Shown here: piece by piece, positions 36,033-45,075 of the stretch | Numbering within the stretch: the first letter of the stretch is position 1 | How the letters are laid out: every line of letters begins with the position of its first letter | Assembly (NCBI RefSeq): GCF_900114435.1 | Contig: NZ_FOZK01000001.1 | Coordinates: 310,001 to 374,000 of the forward strand | Reading direction: 5' to 3' | Source: Halomicrobium zhouii | Lineage (GTDB): Archaea; Halobacteriota; Halobacteria; Halobacteriales; Haloarculaceae | Length of the DNA: 64,000 bases | The notes under the pieces: model-generated | Databases searched by the model: none | The model's input: the letters and a program-made list of their open reading frames with translations, nothing else | What the model was told of the DNA's origin: nothing | Position numbers and translations under genes: made by a program

Positions 36033-38048
36033 ATGACGGGTGTGACACCTCCCCGCCGCGCTTCGGACGATTGCCCTCCCGATTCGACACCCGGAACCTG
36101 CACCCGTCGGTCGATGCTCGGCGGGCTCGCGGCCACCAGCCTCGCCACGGCCGCACCTGCCAGTGGTGCCCTCGCCGGGCAGTCCCAGCAGCAGGGGGGA
36201 TCCGGCCAGCAGGGCCAGGCCGCCGACGGCCCGCTCGCCGACCCCGACGCCTTCGAGGCGTTCCTCGACGGCGTCATGGGCGCGCACCTGGACGCTCACG
36301 ACATCGCGGGGGCGACCGTCTCCGTCGTCGACGGCCCGGAGTCGTTCGCCAAGGGGTACGGGTATAGCGACGTCGAGGCCCGTGAGTCCGTCGACGCCGA
36401 CGAGACGATGTTCCGGATCGGCTCCGTCTCGAAGCTGTTCGCCTGGACGGCCGTGATGCAGGGAATCGAGCGGGGCGACCTCGCCCTCGACGTCGACGTG
36501 AACGAGTACCTCGAGGACGTCGAGGTTCCCGACGCGTACGACGACCCGATCACGCTCGACCACCTGGCGACGCACACGCCCGGCTTCGAAGAGCGCGCTC
36601 GCGGGACGTTCGTCCCCGACGCAGAGTCGCTGGAACCCCTTCCGGCTGTCCTGAGTGAAGAGCGACCGGCCAGGGTGCGCCCACCGGGCGAACTCGCCGC
36701 GTACTCGAACTACGGCGCGGCGCTCGCGGGGCACATCGCCGCTCGTGCTGGCGGGCAGTCCTTCGACGACTACGTCGATTCGTCGATCTTCGAACCCCTC
36801 GGGATGGACCGGAGCACGTTCGCCCAGCCGGTCCCCGACGACCACCCGGACACCCTTTCGAAGGGGTACAGGCCCGCGGGCAACACGTTCGAGGCGGGCG
36901 AGTTCGAGTACGTCGGCATTCCTCCGGCCGGGTCGATGAGCGCGACGGCGACCGATATGGTGTCGTTCATGCGCGCGCAACTGGGCGGTGGCGCGACGGA
37001 CGCAGGTCGTATCCTCTCGGCCGAATCGACGGCGGCGATGCACGAACGCCGGTTCACGCACCACGACCGGTTGAACGGGATGTGCTTCGGGTTCTACGAG
37101 CAGTCTCGTAATGGAGTCAGGGTCATCGCTCACGGCGGCGACACGGACCTGTTCCACAGTCTCCTCTTTTTGATCCCCGAGGAAGAGGTGGGCCTGTTCG
37201 TCTCGTACAACAGCCCCGGGGGCGTCCCGGCACGGGAGGAACTCGTCGACGCGTTCTTCGAGCAGTACTACCCGACCGACGAGGAGGCGCCCCAGAACGA
37301 CGGGGACGCGCCGACTCGTGCGTCGGAGTTGACGCGGACGTATCGAGCGACCCGGATGCCGTATACGACCTCGGAGAAGTTCGCCGGCGCGACCGGGACC
37401 ATGTCCGTCTCCGTCGACGACCAGGGCCGACTCGTCACCTCGCCCCTGGGCGGCGAGACCCAGCGCTGGGTCCAGGCCGAGCCGCTGTACTTCGAGGAGG
37501 CCGGCGGCGAGGACGCGCTCGCTTTTCTGGAGGACGACGGCGAGATAACGCATCTGGCCTTCGGCAACCTTCCACCCCTGGCCTTCGAACGCATCGGCGT
37601 CCACGAGCAGACGACCGTTCACCTGTTGGTGTTGGGGGCGTCTCTGTTGGTGTTCCTCTCTGCACTGTTCGGGTGGCCCGCTGCTGCAGGCTGGCGACGG
37701 TATCGTGGGGTTGGTGGGTCTGGTGCTGGGTCGCTGGCTCGCTACGGGCGCTGGGTCGCTGGCGTCGCTGCCGCGGCGTTCGTGGGGTTCTGGGTGGTCT
37801 TCGGCGGGTTCGTGGTGACTGATCCGACGGGATTGCTCTTCGGCGATCCATTGGCGTTCCAGCTGTTGCTGTTGTTGCCGCTCCTTGGAGCGATAGCGAC
37901 CATTGGGACTGTCGGGTTGGCTGTGGTCGCCTGGCGCGATGGCTACTGGGGTCGCTGGAGTCGCCTCCACTACTCGCTGGTGGCGCTCGCGGCTGTTGGA
38001 ATGACGCTGGTGCTGGGGTACTGGAATTTGCTCTGGTACGAGATGTGA
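36033..38048 (+). CDS. Tat-exported serine hydrolase (beta-lactamase/PBP family) with C-terminal membrane anchor
   Basis: 671 aa. A twin-arginine-type leader (TCTRRSMLGGLAATSLATAAP, RR at about 25-26) is followed by a class-C-like serine hydrolase domain: S131-V-S-K134, Y224-S-N226 and H367-G-G. The C-terminal 150 residues contain four hydrophobic helices (from about residue 530), so the enzyme is held on the outer face. Archaeal relatives act as D-aminopeptidases or esterases, since there is no peptidoglycan substrate. A TATA-like tttatgtaa (36014-36022) predicts a start near 36042, where an in-frame GTG lies, so a leaderless start at GTG 36042 is a real alternative to ATG 36033. Confidence 0.88.
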   Translation: MTGVTPPRRASDDCPPDSTPGTCTRRSMLGGLAATSLATAAPASGALAGQSQQQGGSGQQGQAADGPLADPDAFEAFLDGVMGAHLDAHDIAGATVSVVDGPESFAKGYGYSDVEARESVDADETMFRIGSVSKLFAWTAVMQGIERGDLALDVDVNEYLEDVEVPDAYDDPITLDHLATHTPGFEERARGTFVPDAESLEPLPAVLSEERPARVRPPGELAAYSNYGAALAGHIAARAGGQSFDDYVDSSIFEPLGMDRSTFAQPVPDDHPDTLSKGYRPAGNTFEAGEFEYVGIPPAGSMSATATDMVSFMRAQLGGGATDAGRILSAESTAAMHERRFTHHDRLNGMCFGFYEQSRNGVRVIAHGGDTDLFHSLLFLIPEEEVGLFVSYNSPGGVPAREELVDAFFEQYYPTDEEAPQNDGDAPTRASELTRTYRATRMPYTTSEKFAGATGTMSVSVDDQGRLVTSPLGGETQRWVQAEPLYFEEAGGEDALAFLEDDGEITHLAFGNLPPLAFERIGVHEQTTVHLLVLGASLLVFLSALFGWPAAAGWRRYRGVGGSGAGSLARYGRWVAGVAAAAFVGFWVVFGGFVVTDPTGLLFGDPLAFQLLLLLPLLGAIATIGTVGLAVVAWRDGYWGRWSRLHYSLVALAAVGMTLVLGYWNLLWYEM

Positions 38049-38895
38049 GGTACGGTCTCGGTGACTGAAGGGGGCTTATTGGGATTCTTTCGCGGGGTGG
38101 TGGGCGAATCGCCTGCTCAGTATCTCTCAGGACTGGCTGGGTGGCTATGGTGAGTTGTTGAAGCGAACGACGGCAACAACCAGAAAGCCCTCGGTGGGCT
38201 CCAGTCCCGCGGCCCCGCTGCGCGCCGTAGGTGCTTGCGGGACCGGGGTTCCCGGAGCCTGCCTCGCCCTTTCAGTCCACCGGAAGACTCACTCCGTTCG
38301 TCTTCCGAGCCCTGCTTCGCTTCGCTCAGCAGGACCTCAGGCCCGCACAGCACCGTGGCCCTGCCCTCCCCTCCCCCTTCCACGCGAGCGAAGCGAGTGT
38401 GGGCTCGAAAGACGAGGTGTGCCGAGTCTTTCGGTGGGTCGCGCGATCAAACGCGCTCTCACGGCTGGCGCCGTGAGAGCAAACGTGGTCGCTTCGCGAC
38501 CGCTCCCGGCCGTGCGGATGCGGAATGAATCCCGATTCGGCGCGGATGCACCGAATTCGGTGATGTTTGATGTCCTGAGGAGCGAACTAGAACTCGTCAG
38601 AGCGAAGATCTGCCGATGATATCAATTACGAGGACGTGGTGGAGCCCGCGCGAGCAACACAGTCGAAAATGAGGCTGATGCGAATGGGTGTATCGAGTAA
38701 ATGTCGACGTATGGTGTCCGTAACAGTACCGGTGAGGGCGCGGACGACTCGGTTACGCTGAACTGAATACCTTTACACGGGGTCCGACTGGCAAAATCTA
38801 CCCTTTCGAGATCACTTTCTCCAATCTCCAACACAGGGAAATTCCTGGCAATCCAATAACTATTTGGGAATGCCAGTCGTTGGAACGACTCAGCA
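38049..38895. other. Intergenic region with repeat element, no gene
   Basis: About 850 bases. The first third is the GC-rich element at 38183 and its extension to about 38500, which is full of gcttcgcttcgctcag-like and gagcgaagcgag-like runs. The rest is AT-richer. A minus-strand frame at 38622-38951 lacks bias and covers the promoter of the small zinc-ribbon gene, so I do not call it. A TATA-like aactattt lies at about 38856-38863. Confidence 0.6.
38183..38283 (+). repeat. Dispersed GC-rich element, copy 2
   Basis: Starts with gaaagccctcgg (38183-38194) and ends with cgccctttcagtccaccgg (38265-38283). The interior ccgcggccccgctgcgcgcc and gaccggggttcccgg can form strong stems. It continues into a further 200 bases of related GC-rich sequence. 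Confidence 0.75.
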
Positions 38896-39036
38896 ATGGG
38901 AAGGTATCCGCGGGTGGTAAGGGGATCTGCCTTGAAGTGCATCTCGTGCAATGCACCCGTCGTCGAGACGGTAGACGACGAGTTCGCATGCGTGGAATGC
39001 GGGAGAAGTCCGATACAACACCGAACTGATGGGTAA
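38896..39036 (+). CDS. 46-residue zinc-ribbon protein (copy 2 of the local family)
   Basis: It starts MGRYPRVVRGSALKCISCNA and ends SPIQHRTDG. Same length as the protein at 25834 and identical at about 31 of 46 positions, with all four cysteines (C15, C18, C32, C35) conserved. Substitutions are conservative, which argues for selection at protein level. It sits at the edge of the glycan island in AT-richer surroundings, with a possible TATA about 35 bases upstream. Confidence 0.75.
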   Translation: MGRYPRVVRGSALKCISCNAPVVETVDDEFACVECGRSPIQHRTDG

Positions 39037-39389
39037 AAGACGGACGCAGGGCTACTAGCACGGCCTGTTCGCTACTGAGCGTCTTTTGTGCCTTTGTTTG
39101 TTTTCAGCCCAAAGTTCTCCAAGGCCCGAGCCAACTATAAACGGTCGTGCTTCATCCGAGACCGGTTCACCTTCAATCCCGCCTCTACAATTTCCCTAGT
39201 AGGTCACTTACAGGGTTGTTAATTTCGAGGGCGTATATAATTCGATATGTTAATCGAATCCTCATACTTTTAACTTAATTACTCATTAAATTCTCCCCGT
39301 CCTCTTGCCATTGGGTTTGTTTAATTCCAGCCCAAACAATAATATCCACTAACTATATACCGGTGGCATCTGTCACTGTCATTGAAGGA

Positions 39390-39449
39390 ATGGCAAGGTA
39401 CCCATGGGTTGCACTCAATAGGTCTATGATGCACATAGACACGGTGTAG
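39390..39449 (+). pseudogene. Broken third copy of the zinc-ribbon gene
   Basis: ATG GCA AGG TAC CCA at 39390 gives MARYPWVALNRSMMHIDTV and then TAG. The first five residues match the family start, but the cysteine region is missing. It looks like a 5' fragment of the 46-residue gene left by deletion. The remaining gap from 39037 to 39579 is AT-rich with no other gene seen. Confidence 0.5.
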
Positions 39450-39579
39450 CGGTAATCTGACCGCTGGCGGCGTGTCCGATCATCTGGAGTGTGGTGGCTC
39501 CACGATTGGAAGGCATCGTCGCCTCAACAGCGGTCTGGGCCGTAACGAGGACGCAACGCTGGGTGGTGCCAGGTGGACT

Positions 39580-40893
39580 ATGTCCGAAGGAATTCACGAG
39601 AGCGGCCGACAGACAGATGTCGCGGCGCCGGAATCGACGAATGCCGTCGGTTTCGTCGCGTCCGAAGGGAATAGTGAGGCGCTCGCACGGGCAATATTGC
39701 GTGCGAAAGATCAGGGCTACGAGGTATTCGTAACCAACGACGGCGAGTCCCATGGTGAGGCGCTCCGTTTTGCGGAAACTCTCGGGGCGACCGTTGTTGA
39801 GTTACACGCTGACGAGCCTGACGATAACGCTCTTCGTCAGCGTCTCGCTATTGCAGCCGAGAAGCAAGGACACTCGACGCTTTTCGTCAATCTCGACGTT
39901 TCGGAGCGAATTAATTATGGGCGGAGTGAGAAATTGCTCGAACAGGACGACTTCTGCGTTGACGCTGCCACGCACGAACCGTCCAAAGCCGATTCGCTGC
40001 TTGACAATGTCCTCGTTGCGATTCCCGCCTACAACGAATCCGTTGCGATTGGCAGCGTTATTCACAAGACTCAGCGTTACGTATCGGAGGTTCTAGTAGT
40101 CGACGACGGTAGTGACGACCAAACCGCGGATATCGCGAGGCGGGCAGGCGCTACTGTCATTGAACACGAAGAAAACCGGGGTAAGGGCACTGCCGTCCGG
40201 ACGGTGTTAGACTACGCGACAGAGGGCGACTGGAAGGCCGTGGTCTTACTGGATGGCGACGGACAACACTACCCCGAGGACATTCCGGAGGTCGTCGAGC
40301 CGGTTCTCGATGGCGATGCCGACTTGGTGATCGGAAGCCGGTACGTTGAGACGGCCAGTGACGACGAAACACCGGCCTATCGACGACTCGGTCAGCGCGT
40401 TCTCGATGTCTTGACGATCGGATCTGGCGGTGCGACCGTTTCGGATTCCCAGAGCGGATTTCGAGCGTTATCTGCAAATGCTGCCACTGAGCTCGACATC
40501 CGGACCGACGGAATGGGCGTGGAGAGTGAGATGCTCGGAGACGCGACGAAGCACGAACTCACTGTAGTGGAAGTTCCAATAGACGTTCGCTACGAGGAAG
40601 TCGACGGTCAGACACATAATCCACTTCGCCACGGTGTTTCAGTAGCTGTATTCGTGCTCCAGATGATCCGGGACAGGAACCCGCTGCTGTTCTTCGGCGT
40701 CCCCGCGGTCGTCCTCCTCGTTTCCGGTGCAGGGTTGATGTCCTACAGTGCCTACCTGTACCAGACATACGGGGCCTTTCATCAGTGGCGTTTTCTCATT
40801 AGCGGATTTGTGTTATTACTCGGTACACTGAGCTTGTTTTGCGGACTCGTACTTAGCCAGGTACGGAACATGGTTCTACGTATCGATCCATGA
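39580..40893 (+). CDS. GT2 glycosyltransferase (dolichyl-phosphate-sugar/AglJ-like) with N-terminal extra domain
   Basis: 437 aa from ATG 39580, with aggtgg just upstream; the in-frame sequence back to 39472 is not protein-like. Residues about 145-355 are a GT2 catalytic domain: LVAIPAYNESVAIGSVI, VVDDGSDDQT, LLDGDGQHYPED (metal-binding DxD) and SDSQSGFRAL. Two C-terminal helices (about 370-395, 405-430) anchor it in the membrane. The first 135 residues form a separate alpha/beta domain (GFVASEGNSEALARAILRA...YEVFVTNDG) of unknown role. It probably charges a lipid carrier with the first sugar of the glycan built by the following genes. Confidence 0.88.
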   Translation: MSEGIHESGRQTDVAAPESTNAVGFVASEGNSEALARAILRAKDQGYEVFVTNDGESHGEALRFAETLGATVVELHADEPDDNALRQRLAIAAEKQGHSTLFVNLDVSERINYGRSEKLLEQDDFCVDAATHEPSKADSLLDNVLVAIPAYNESVAIGSVIHKTQRYVSEVLVVDDGSDDQTADIARRAGATVIEHEENRGKGTAVRTVLDYATEGDWKAVVLLDGDGQHYPEDIPEVVEPVLDGDADLVIGSRYVETASDDETPAYRRLGQRVLDVLTIGSGGATVSDSQSGFRALSANAATELDIRTDGMGVESEMLGDATKHELTVVEVPIDVRYEEVDGQTHNPLRHGVSVAVFVLQMIRDRNPLLFFGVPAVVLLVSGAGLMSYSAYLYQTYGAFHQWRFLISGFVLLLGTLSLFCGLVLSQVRNMVLRIDP

Positions 40894-41079
40894 TGCGTCC
40901 GTTGGATATCGGAAATCGTGACATCCACTTTCTCGCTCAAGAGCTTGTGTTGTGTCCGCTAGGGGCACTTGGATGGGAATGGATCGAAACTAACCTGGGA
41001 CAGAAAAAAATATCATTTGACACCTCGGCCACTTTGATGTTCATCTCTCATCCACTCCCTACACAACCAATCGTTAACG

Positions 41080-42096
41080 ATGACTAAGGAAATAAAACAG
41101 CTAGTTCAGAGTATCGGCTATCCGAGGAATGGCTCTTTCGAACACCGGGCGCCGACCGAATCGAAGGACGTCCTACAAGCTGCAGAGCAAAACAAGGTAG
41201 CGAGCCTCTATCTCCGGTCGTTGCACGATCAAGGGGCGCTTGACAAACTAACTGGAGAGTTCGAGAAAAAGCAGCAGTACCAGTCCGATTTTCAACGGAC
41301 CAGTCGGCGGATCAGTCAGATGCTCTCCACCGGAGAGGAGTTCGCACTCGTCAAGTCGATCCATCCGTTCCCGGCGGATGCCAGTGACGTCGACGTTGTC
41401 CTGTTCGACGACCCTGACCTCCACTCCCTCGGGCCGCATCTCGAAGAACAGGGGTATCACGTACTTGGTATCGCCCCCTCGGCGATGACCATTCGAGACG
41501 AAACGACCGGCCAACTTGTCGACCTACAGACCTTCTTCGGCCTCCACAAGGTCGTCTACTACGACATGAAGCATATGCGGGACAACGTCGTCAACCGAAA
41601 GGTAGACGGGGACGTATTGTCGGTCCCGGCGAGACCGTACGATCTCTCCCTTATCGTCAACCACTCGGTGACTGAACTCATGTTCCTCTTGAAGGAGTAC
41701 TACGCGACCGTATTCATGCTTGAGACGTCTGACGAGAGCGACGTGCTTGAGTTCGTTGAGGACGTCCGGTTCAACGATTCGGTCGCAGGCTGTCAGGCCT
41801 TCTTGGCCATCGTCGACTGGATCAACTCCGAGTTCTTCTCCATTGAACCGAAACACATGGACCTGCTCAGAGACGAGATCGGCATCTCGTCACACGAGCG
41901 CGAATACGCCGGCACGCCTCTGGACTTTCCCCACCGCTACTCGAGGCTCTCACTGACTCGCTTCACCGTCGAGAAGTTCAAACAACCTGCATTCAGGGGC
42001 AGTTTCGTCGAAGAACTCCCGTCCTTCGTTCACCCCAGCACCGCAGCGTACATCCTTCGGAAAGTGTACGGAAGAAGTTCGAGGGAGACCTACTGA
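41080..42096 (+). CDS. Nucleotidyltransferase-fold protein in the glycan island
   Basis: 338 aa soluble protein. EFALVKSIHPFPADASDVDVVLFDDPDLHSL has the G/S...DxD arrangement of minimal nucleotidyltransferases, with two Asp in DVDVV as likely metal ligands, followed by a helical region. The overall length fits the uncharacterised nucleotidyltransferase group seen in surface-polysaccharide clusters. The reaction is unknown; transfer of a nucleotide or phosphate to a sugar or lipid is possible. Its stop overlaps the next ATG (TGATG). The 186-base gap before it holds an AT-rich promoter-like stretch (aaaaaaatatca, about 41004-41015) and no gene. Confidence 0.6.
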   Translation: MTKEIKQLVQSIGYPRNGSFEHRAPTESKDVLQAAEQNKVASLYLRSLHDQGALDKLTGEFEKKQQYQSDFQRTSRRISQMLSTGEEFALVKSIHPFPADASDVDVVLFDDPDLHSLGPHLEEQGYHVLGIAPSAMTIRDETTGQLVDLQTFFGLHKVVYYDMKHMRDNVVNRKVDGDVLSVPARPYDLSLIVNHSVTELMFLLKEYYATVFMLETSDESDVLEFVEDVRFNDSVAGCQAFLAIVDWINSEFFSIEPKHMDLLRDEIGISSHEREYAGTPLDFPHRYSRLSLTRFTVEKFKQPAFRGSFVEELPSFVHPSTAAYILRKVYGRSSRETY

Positions 42097-43283
42097 TGGC
42101 CCGGATCCTATTCCTCTGCTCTAGGCCACCGTATCCGCCCGTCGACGGGGCACGCGTTCGGATGTACAACCTGGCGACGCTCCTTGCAGAGGATCACGAC
42201 GTGGATGTCGTCGCTATCTCGAAAGGAGGGGAGTCAGAGCGGCCCGACAACGAATTCAAACGATACAAGGTTTTTACCGAGCATTGGTCGCGGTTCTATG
42301 CACGGGGCATCCGTTCGCTGCTCTCGTCCGATCCGCTTCAGTGTGGAGCGTACTTCTCGACCGACATGAAGCGGTGGGTGGACCGCCACGTCGACGAATA
42401 CGACCTCGTCTACTGCACCCACCTCGCCACTGCAAAGTACGCGACAGACACTGACCAGAAGAAGGTCATCGACTTCGTCGACGCCGTCTCGAAGAACTTC
42501 GAGGAGTTCGTCGACGACTCTTCATATCCCTGGCGGCTAATCTACCGGATAGAGTCTCGCCGCGTCGGACGGTACGAACAGACCGTCTCCTCTCTCTTCG
42601 ATGCCTGCTTCATCACGACGAAGACCGACAGGAGTGCCAGTCAGGCGGAGGACGTCACTGTCATCCCCAACGGGGTTTCACAGGACCTCCTCGATCGGAA
42701 TCGCCACCACCCCGACGAAAACATGATCGCCTTTCTGGGTGACCTGAGCTACCTCCCGAATGCATCCGCAGTCGAGTGGTTCGTCGAGAAGGTAATCCCA
42801 ATACTCGATTCATTTGAGGTCGACTTCTCTTTCCAGATCGTCGGGAAGTCACCGCCACAAAAAATCAGAAAGCTGGGTGAACGCCCTGAGATCGAAGTGA
42901 CGGGCTTCGTCGACGACCCGTACGATTATGTGCAGCAAAGTGCGGTCTCCGTCGTGCCGGTCCAGATCGGCGGCGGTATACAGAACAAAGTTCTCGAAAG
43001 TATGGCTCTGGGAACCCCTGTCGTCACCACGACATTTGGGGCGACCGGTATCGATGCCCGGGATGAGGAACACTTCCTAGTCAGGGACTCGCCCGAGGAG
43101 TTCGCGAACGGCGTTTGTACGCTGTTCGAGGAACCGGAGTTCGCCCGTGAACTGTCCGCCCGAAGTCACGACCTCATCCAGCGAAAGTATACTTGGGAAA
43201 GCATTGGTGAGAAACTCGACAGACAAATAACGGACGTACTCAATCGGGATTGTGAGGAGAGACCGCCCGAAGTGGGAATATGA
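42096..43283 (+). CDS. GT4 glycosyltransferase, TIGR03087-like sugar transferase
   Basis: 395 aa GT-B enzyme. The N-terminus MARILFLCSRPPYPPVDGARVRMYNLATLL and FLGDLSYLPNASAVEWFVEKVIPIL, VVPVQIGGGIQNKVLESMALGTPVVTT resemble the sugar transferases linked to PEP-CTERM/EpsH systems. In GGGIQNKVLESMA the Lys and Glu take the place of the GT4 E-x7-E region. The second half has the Rossmann fold that binds the nucleotide sugar. It is overlapped at its start by the nucleotidyltransferase gene and at its end by the kinase gene, so the three are one unit. Donor and acceptor are unknown. Confidence 0.88.
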   Translation: MARILFLCSRPPYPPVDGARVRMYNLATLLAEDHDVDVVAISKGGESERPDNEFKRYKVFTEHWSRFYARGIRSLLSSDPLQCGAYFSTDMKRWVDRHVDEYDLVYCTHLATAKYATDTDQKKVIDFVDAVSKNFEEFVDDSSYPWRLIYRIESRRVGRYEQTVSSLFDACFITTKTDRSASQAEDVTVIPNGVSQDLLDRNRHHPDENMIAFLGDLSYLPNASAVEWFVEKVIPILDSFEVDFSFQIVGKSPPQKIRKLGERPEIEVTGFVDDPYDYVQQSAVSVVPVQIGGGIQNKVLESMALGTPVVTTTFGATGIDARDEEHFLVRDSPEEFANGVCTLFEEPEFARELSARSHDLIQRKYTWESIGEKLDRQITDVLNRDCEERPPEVGI

Positions 43284-43954
43284 TATCGAGCAATTTCCGG
43301 TCGATCTGTATCATCGGTGCGGACGGAGCGGGGAAGACTACCGTCGGTAACGAGATTGTAGACCAGGTACAGTACTCCGACCGCTCGTATAGATACTGGT
43401 GGTGTGGTTGGCGCGAGTTCCGAAGTTTCCCGTTTCGCGCGGCACGAAAAATCGCGCATCTAACGGGCATCATCGGCGATGATCGGGACCGAGATGCGTC
43501 TAGCACGAACCGTTCGGCGGCGGACCCGTCTCTCTTCACGAAGGTCCTCGGCCTCTTTTACTTCTCGTTCGTCGCCGTCGATCACGTGCTATCAACCGTT
43601 CCCCGGGCTGTAAAATTCGCCCTCGACGACACACCGGTCATTTACGACCGGTACTATTTCGGGATGCTCGTCGGTTTCTGCGCGTACTACTCCTATTCTA
43701 AGCGCGTCGTCGATCTCCTGATGTCCTTTGCAGCCCTCTACCCGTCTCCCGACGTCGTCATCTATCTCGACGTTCCCCCGGAGACGGCATACGAGCGGAA
43801 AGCCGACGTCCCGTCGCCGGAGTACATTGTGAAGCGACGTCAGACGTACCTGCATGTGGTTGACGAACAGATCACGGCGACCGTTGATGCGGGTAACTCC
43901 CAGGAGCAAGTCGTCGCGGACGTCTTGGAAATACTGGAGGAAGACGATGCCTAG
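43280..43954 (+). CDS. Thymidylate-kinase-like P-loop kinase in the glycan island
   Basis: 224 aa. Walker A is GADGAGKTT near the N-terminus. VIYDRYYFGMLVG gives the DRY motif of dTMP kinases, and LDVPPETAYERKADVPSPEYIVKRRQTY corresponds to the LID and nucleotide-contact region. Compared with true Tmk there is a longer, hydrophobic middle segment (about residues 85-130). Its position between two glycosyltransferases, overlapping both, suggests a phosphorylation step in glycan or lipid-carrier metabolism, not DNA precursor synthesis. It overlaps the next gene by eight bases. Confidence 0.8.
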   Translation: MISSNFRSICIIGADGAGKTTVGNEIVDQVQYSDRSYRYWWCGWREFRSFPFRAARKIAHLTGIIGDDRDRDASSTNRSAADPSLFTKVLGLFYFSFVAVDHVLSTVPRAVKFALDDTPVIYDRYYFGMLVGFCAYYSYSKRVVDLLMSFAALYPSPDVVIYLDVPPETAYERKADVPSPEYIVKRRQTYLHVVDEQITATVDAGNSQEQVVADVLEILEEDDA

Positions 43955-45071
43955 GATTGGTATCGCTGGCGATGCCCTTTCGGGGAACACGTCCGGCGTT
44001 GGCAACTATCTGCTGGAACTGCTCCGTCACGGTGCCTTCGACGGTTACTCTGCTACGCTCTACACCAAGGAGCGTCACCAGCAGATTGCCCACATGGACG
44101 GCATAGACGTCAAACCCGTCGACCCGCACAGCGTCTTCAACGCCGTCCCCGACCCGATTTCCCACGTATGGTGGGAGAACGTCGCGGCCGGACGAGCGGC
44201 CGTCTCTGACGATGTTGACCTCTACTTCGGTTCCAACTATCTCGTTCCGTTAACCTTCCGGGAGAAGTCGGTGATAGTCGTCCACGACCTCATCCACGAA
44301 ATGTGTCCGGAGTACCTCCCGAGATCATACGTTTATTACATGAAGGCGCTTTTACCTCGGTCTATCGCGCGAGCCGACAGGGTGATCACGGTGTCCGAGA
44401 GTACCAAGACGGATCTGGTCGACATATACGATGTGGAGAGCGACGCCGTCTCCGTCGCATACGGGTCTGCGAGCGACCGATTCAGTATCGACAACATCGC
44501 TGACACAGAAGGAGCGATTGTTCGCGAAAAATACGGTATCGATGGGAATTTTATCCTCTACGTGGGGAACCTCGAACCGAGAAAGAACGTCCACACGGTG
44601 ATCGACGCACTCGAGCGATTGTCCCCGGAGCAGCGTCCGGAACTCGCAATCGCCGGTCAGAAGTTCCAGGGCTATCCAGAACTCTCGCGGTCTTACGAGA
44701 TGTCGTCGTGTCAGGATGACATTACGTTCTTGGGCTACGTCGACGATGAGGACCTCCCGTCGCTGTACGCGTCTGCGAGGGCCTTCGTTTTCCCATCCTT
44801 CTATGAGGGGTTCGGGCTCCCGTTGCTGGAGGCGATGAAAGCGGGGACTCCCGTCGTGACGTCGGACCGCTCTTCGTTGCCCGAAGTTGTAGGAGATACG
44901 GGGAAGATTGTCGAACCTACCTCGACAGAGGAACTGGCCATAGCTATCCGAGACCTTCTCTCGAAACCGTCAAACGCTACTCTAGCACGTCAGGCCACGG
45001 ATCGAGCGGCGAAATTCTCGTGGGACGATGCGGCAGCGACAGTCAGTCGCACTGTCGACGAGGTAATTTGA
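43947..45071 (+). CDS. GT4 glycosyltransferase
   Basis: 374 aa from ATG 43947, within the end of the kinase gene. The N-terminal domain has GNTSGVGNYLLELL and VHDLIHEMCPEYLPRSYVYYMKALLPRSIARADRVITVSESTK. The C-terminal domain has LYVGNLEPRKNVHTVIDALERL and PSFYEGFGLPLLEAMKAGTPVVTSDRSSLPEV, whose E-x7-E motif (EGFGLPLLE) binds the nucleotide sugar. This is a mannosyltransferase-like GT4 architecture. It lies in the tight gene run from 41080 to 46089. Confidence 0.92.
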   Translation: MPRIGIAGDALSGNTSGVGNYLLELLRHGAFDGYSATLYTKERHQQIAHMDGIDVKPVDPHSVFNAVPDPISHVWWENVAAGRAAVSDDVDLYFGSNYLVPLTFREKSVIVVHDLIHEMCPEYLPRSYVYYMKALLPRSIARADRVITVSESTKTDLVDIYDVESDAVSVAYGSASDRFSIDNIADTEGAIVREKYGIDGNFILYVGNLEPRKNVHTVIDALERLSPEQRPELAIAGQKFQGYPELSRSYEMSSCQDDITFLGYVDDEDLPSLYASARAFVFPSFYEGFGLPLLEAMKAGTPVVTSDRSSLPEVVGDTGKIVEPTSTEELAIAIRDLLSKPSNATLARQATDRAAKFSWDDAAATVSRTVDEVI

Positions 45072-45075
45072 TACG

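Noticed and set aside
38622-38951. Minus-strand frame of 109 codons
   Set aside because: No codon bias, and it overlaps the well-supported zinc-ribbon gene on the other strand.
40890-41087. 65-codon frame between the GT2 gene and the nucleotidyltransferase gene
   Set aside because: It covers the likely promoter of the next gene and has no protein-like features.
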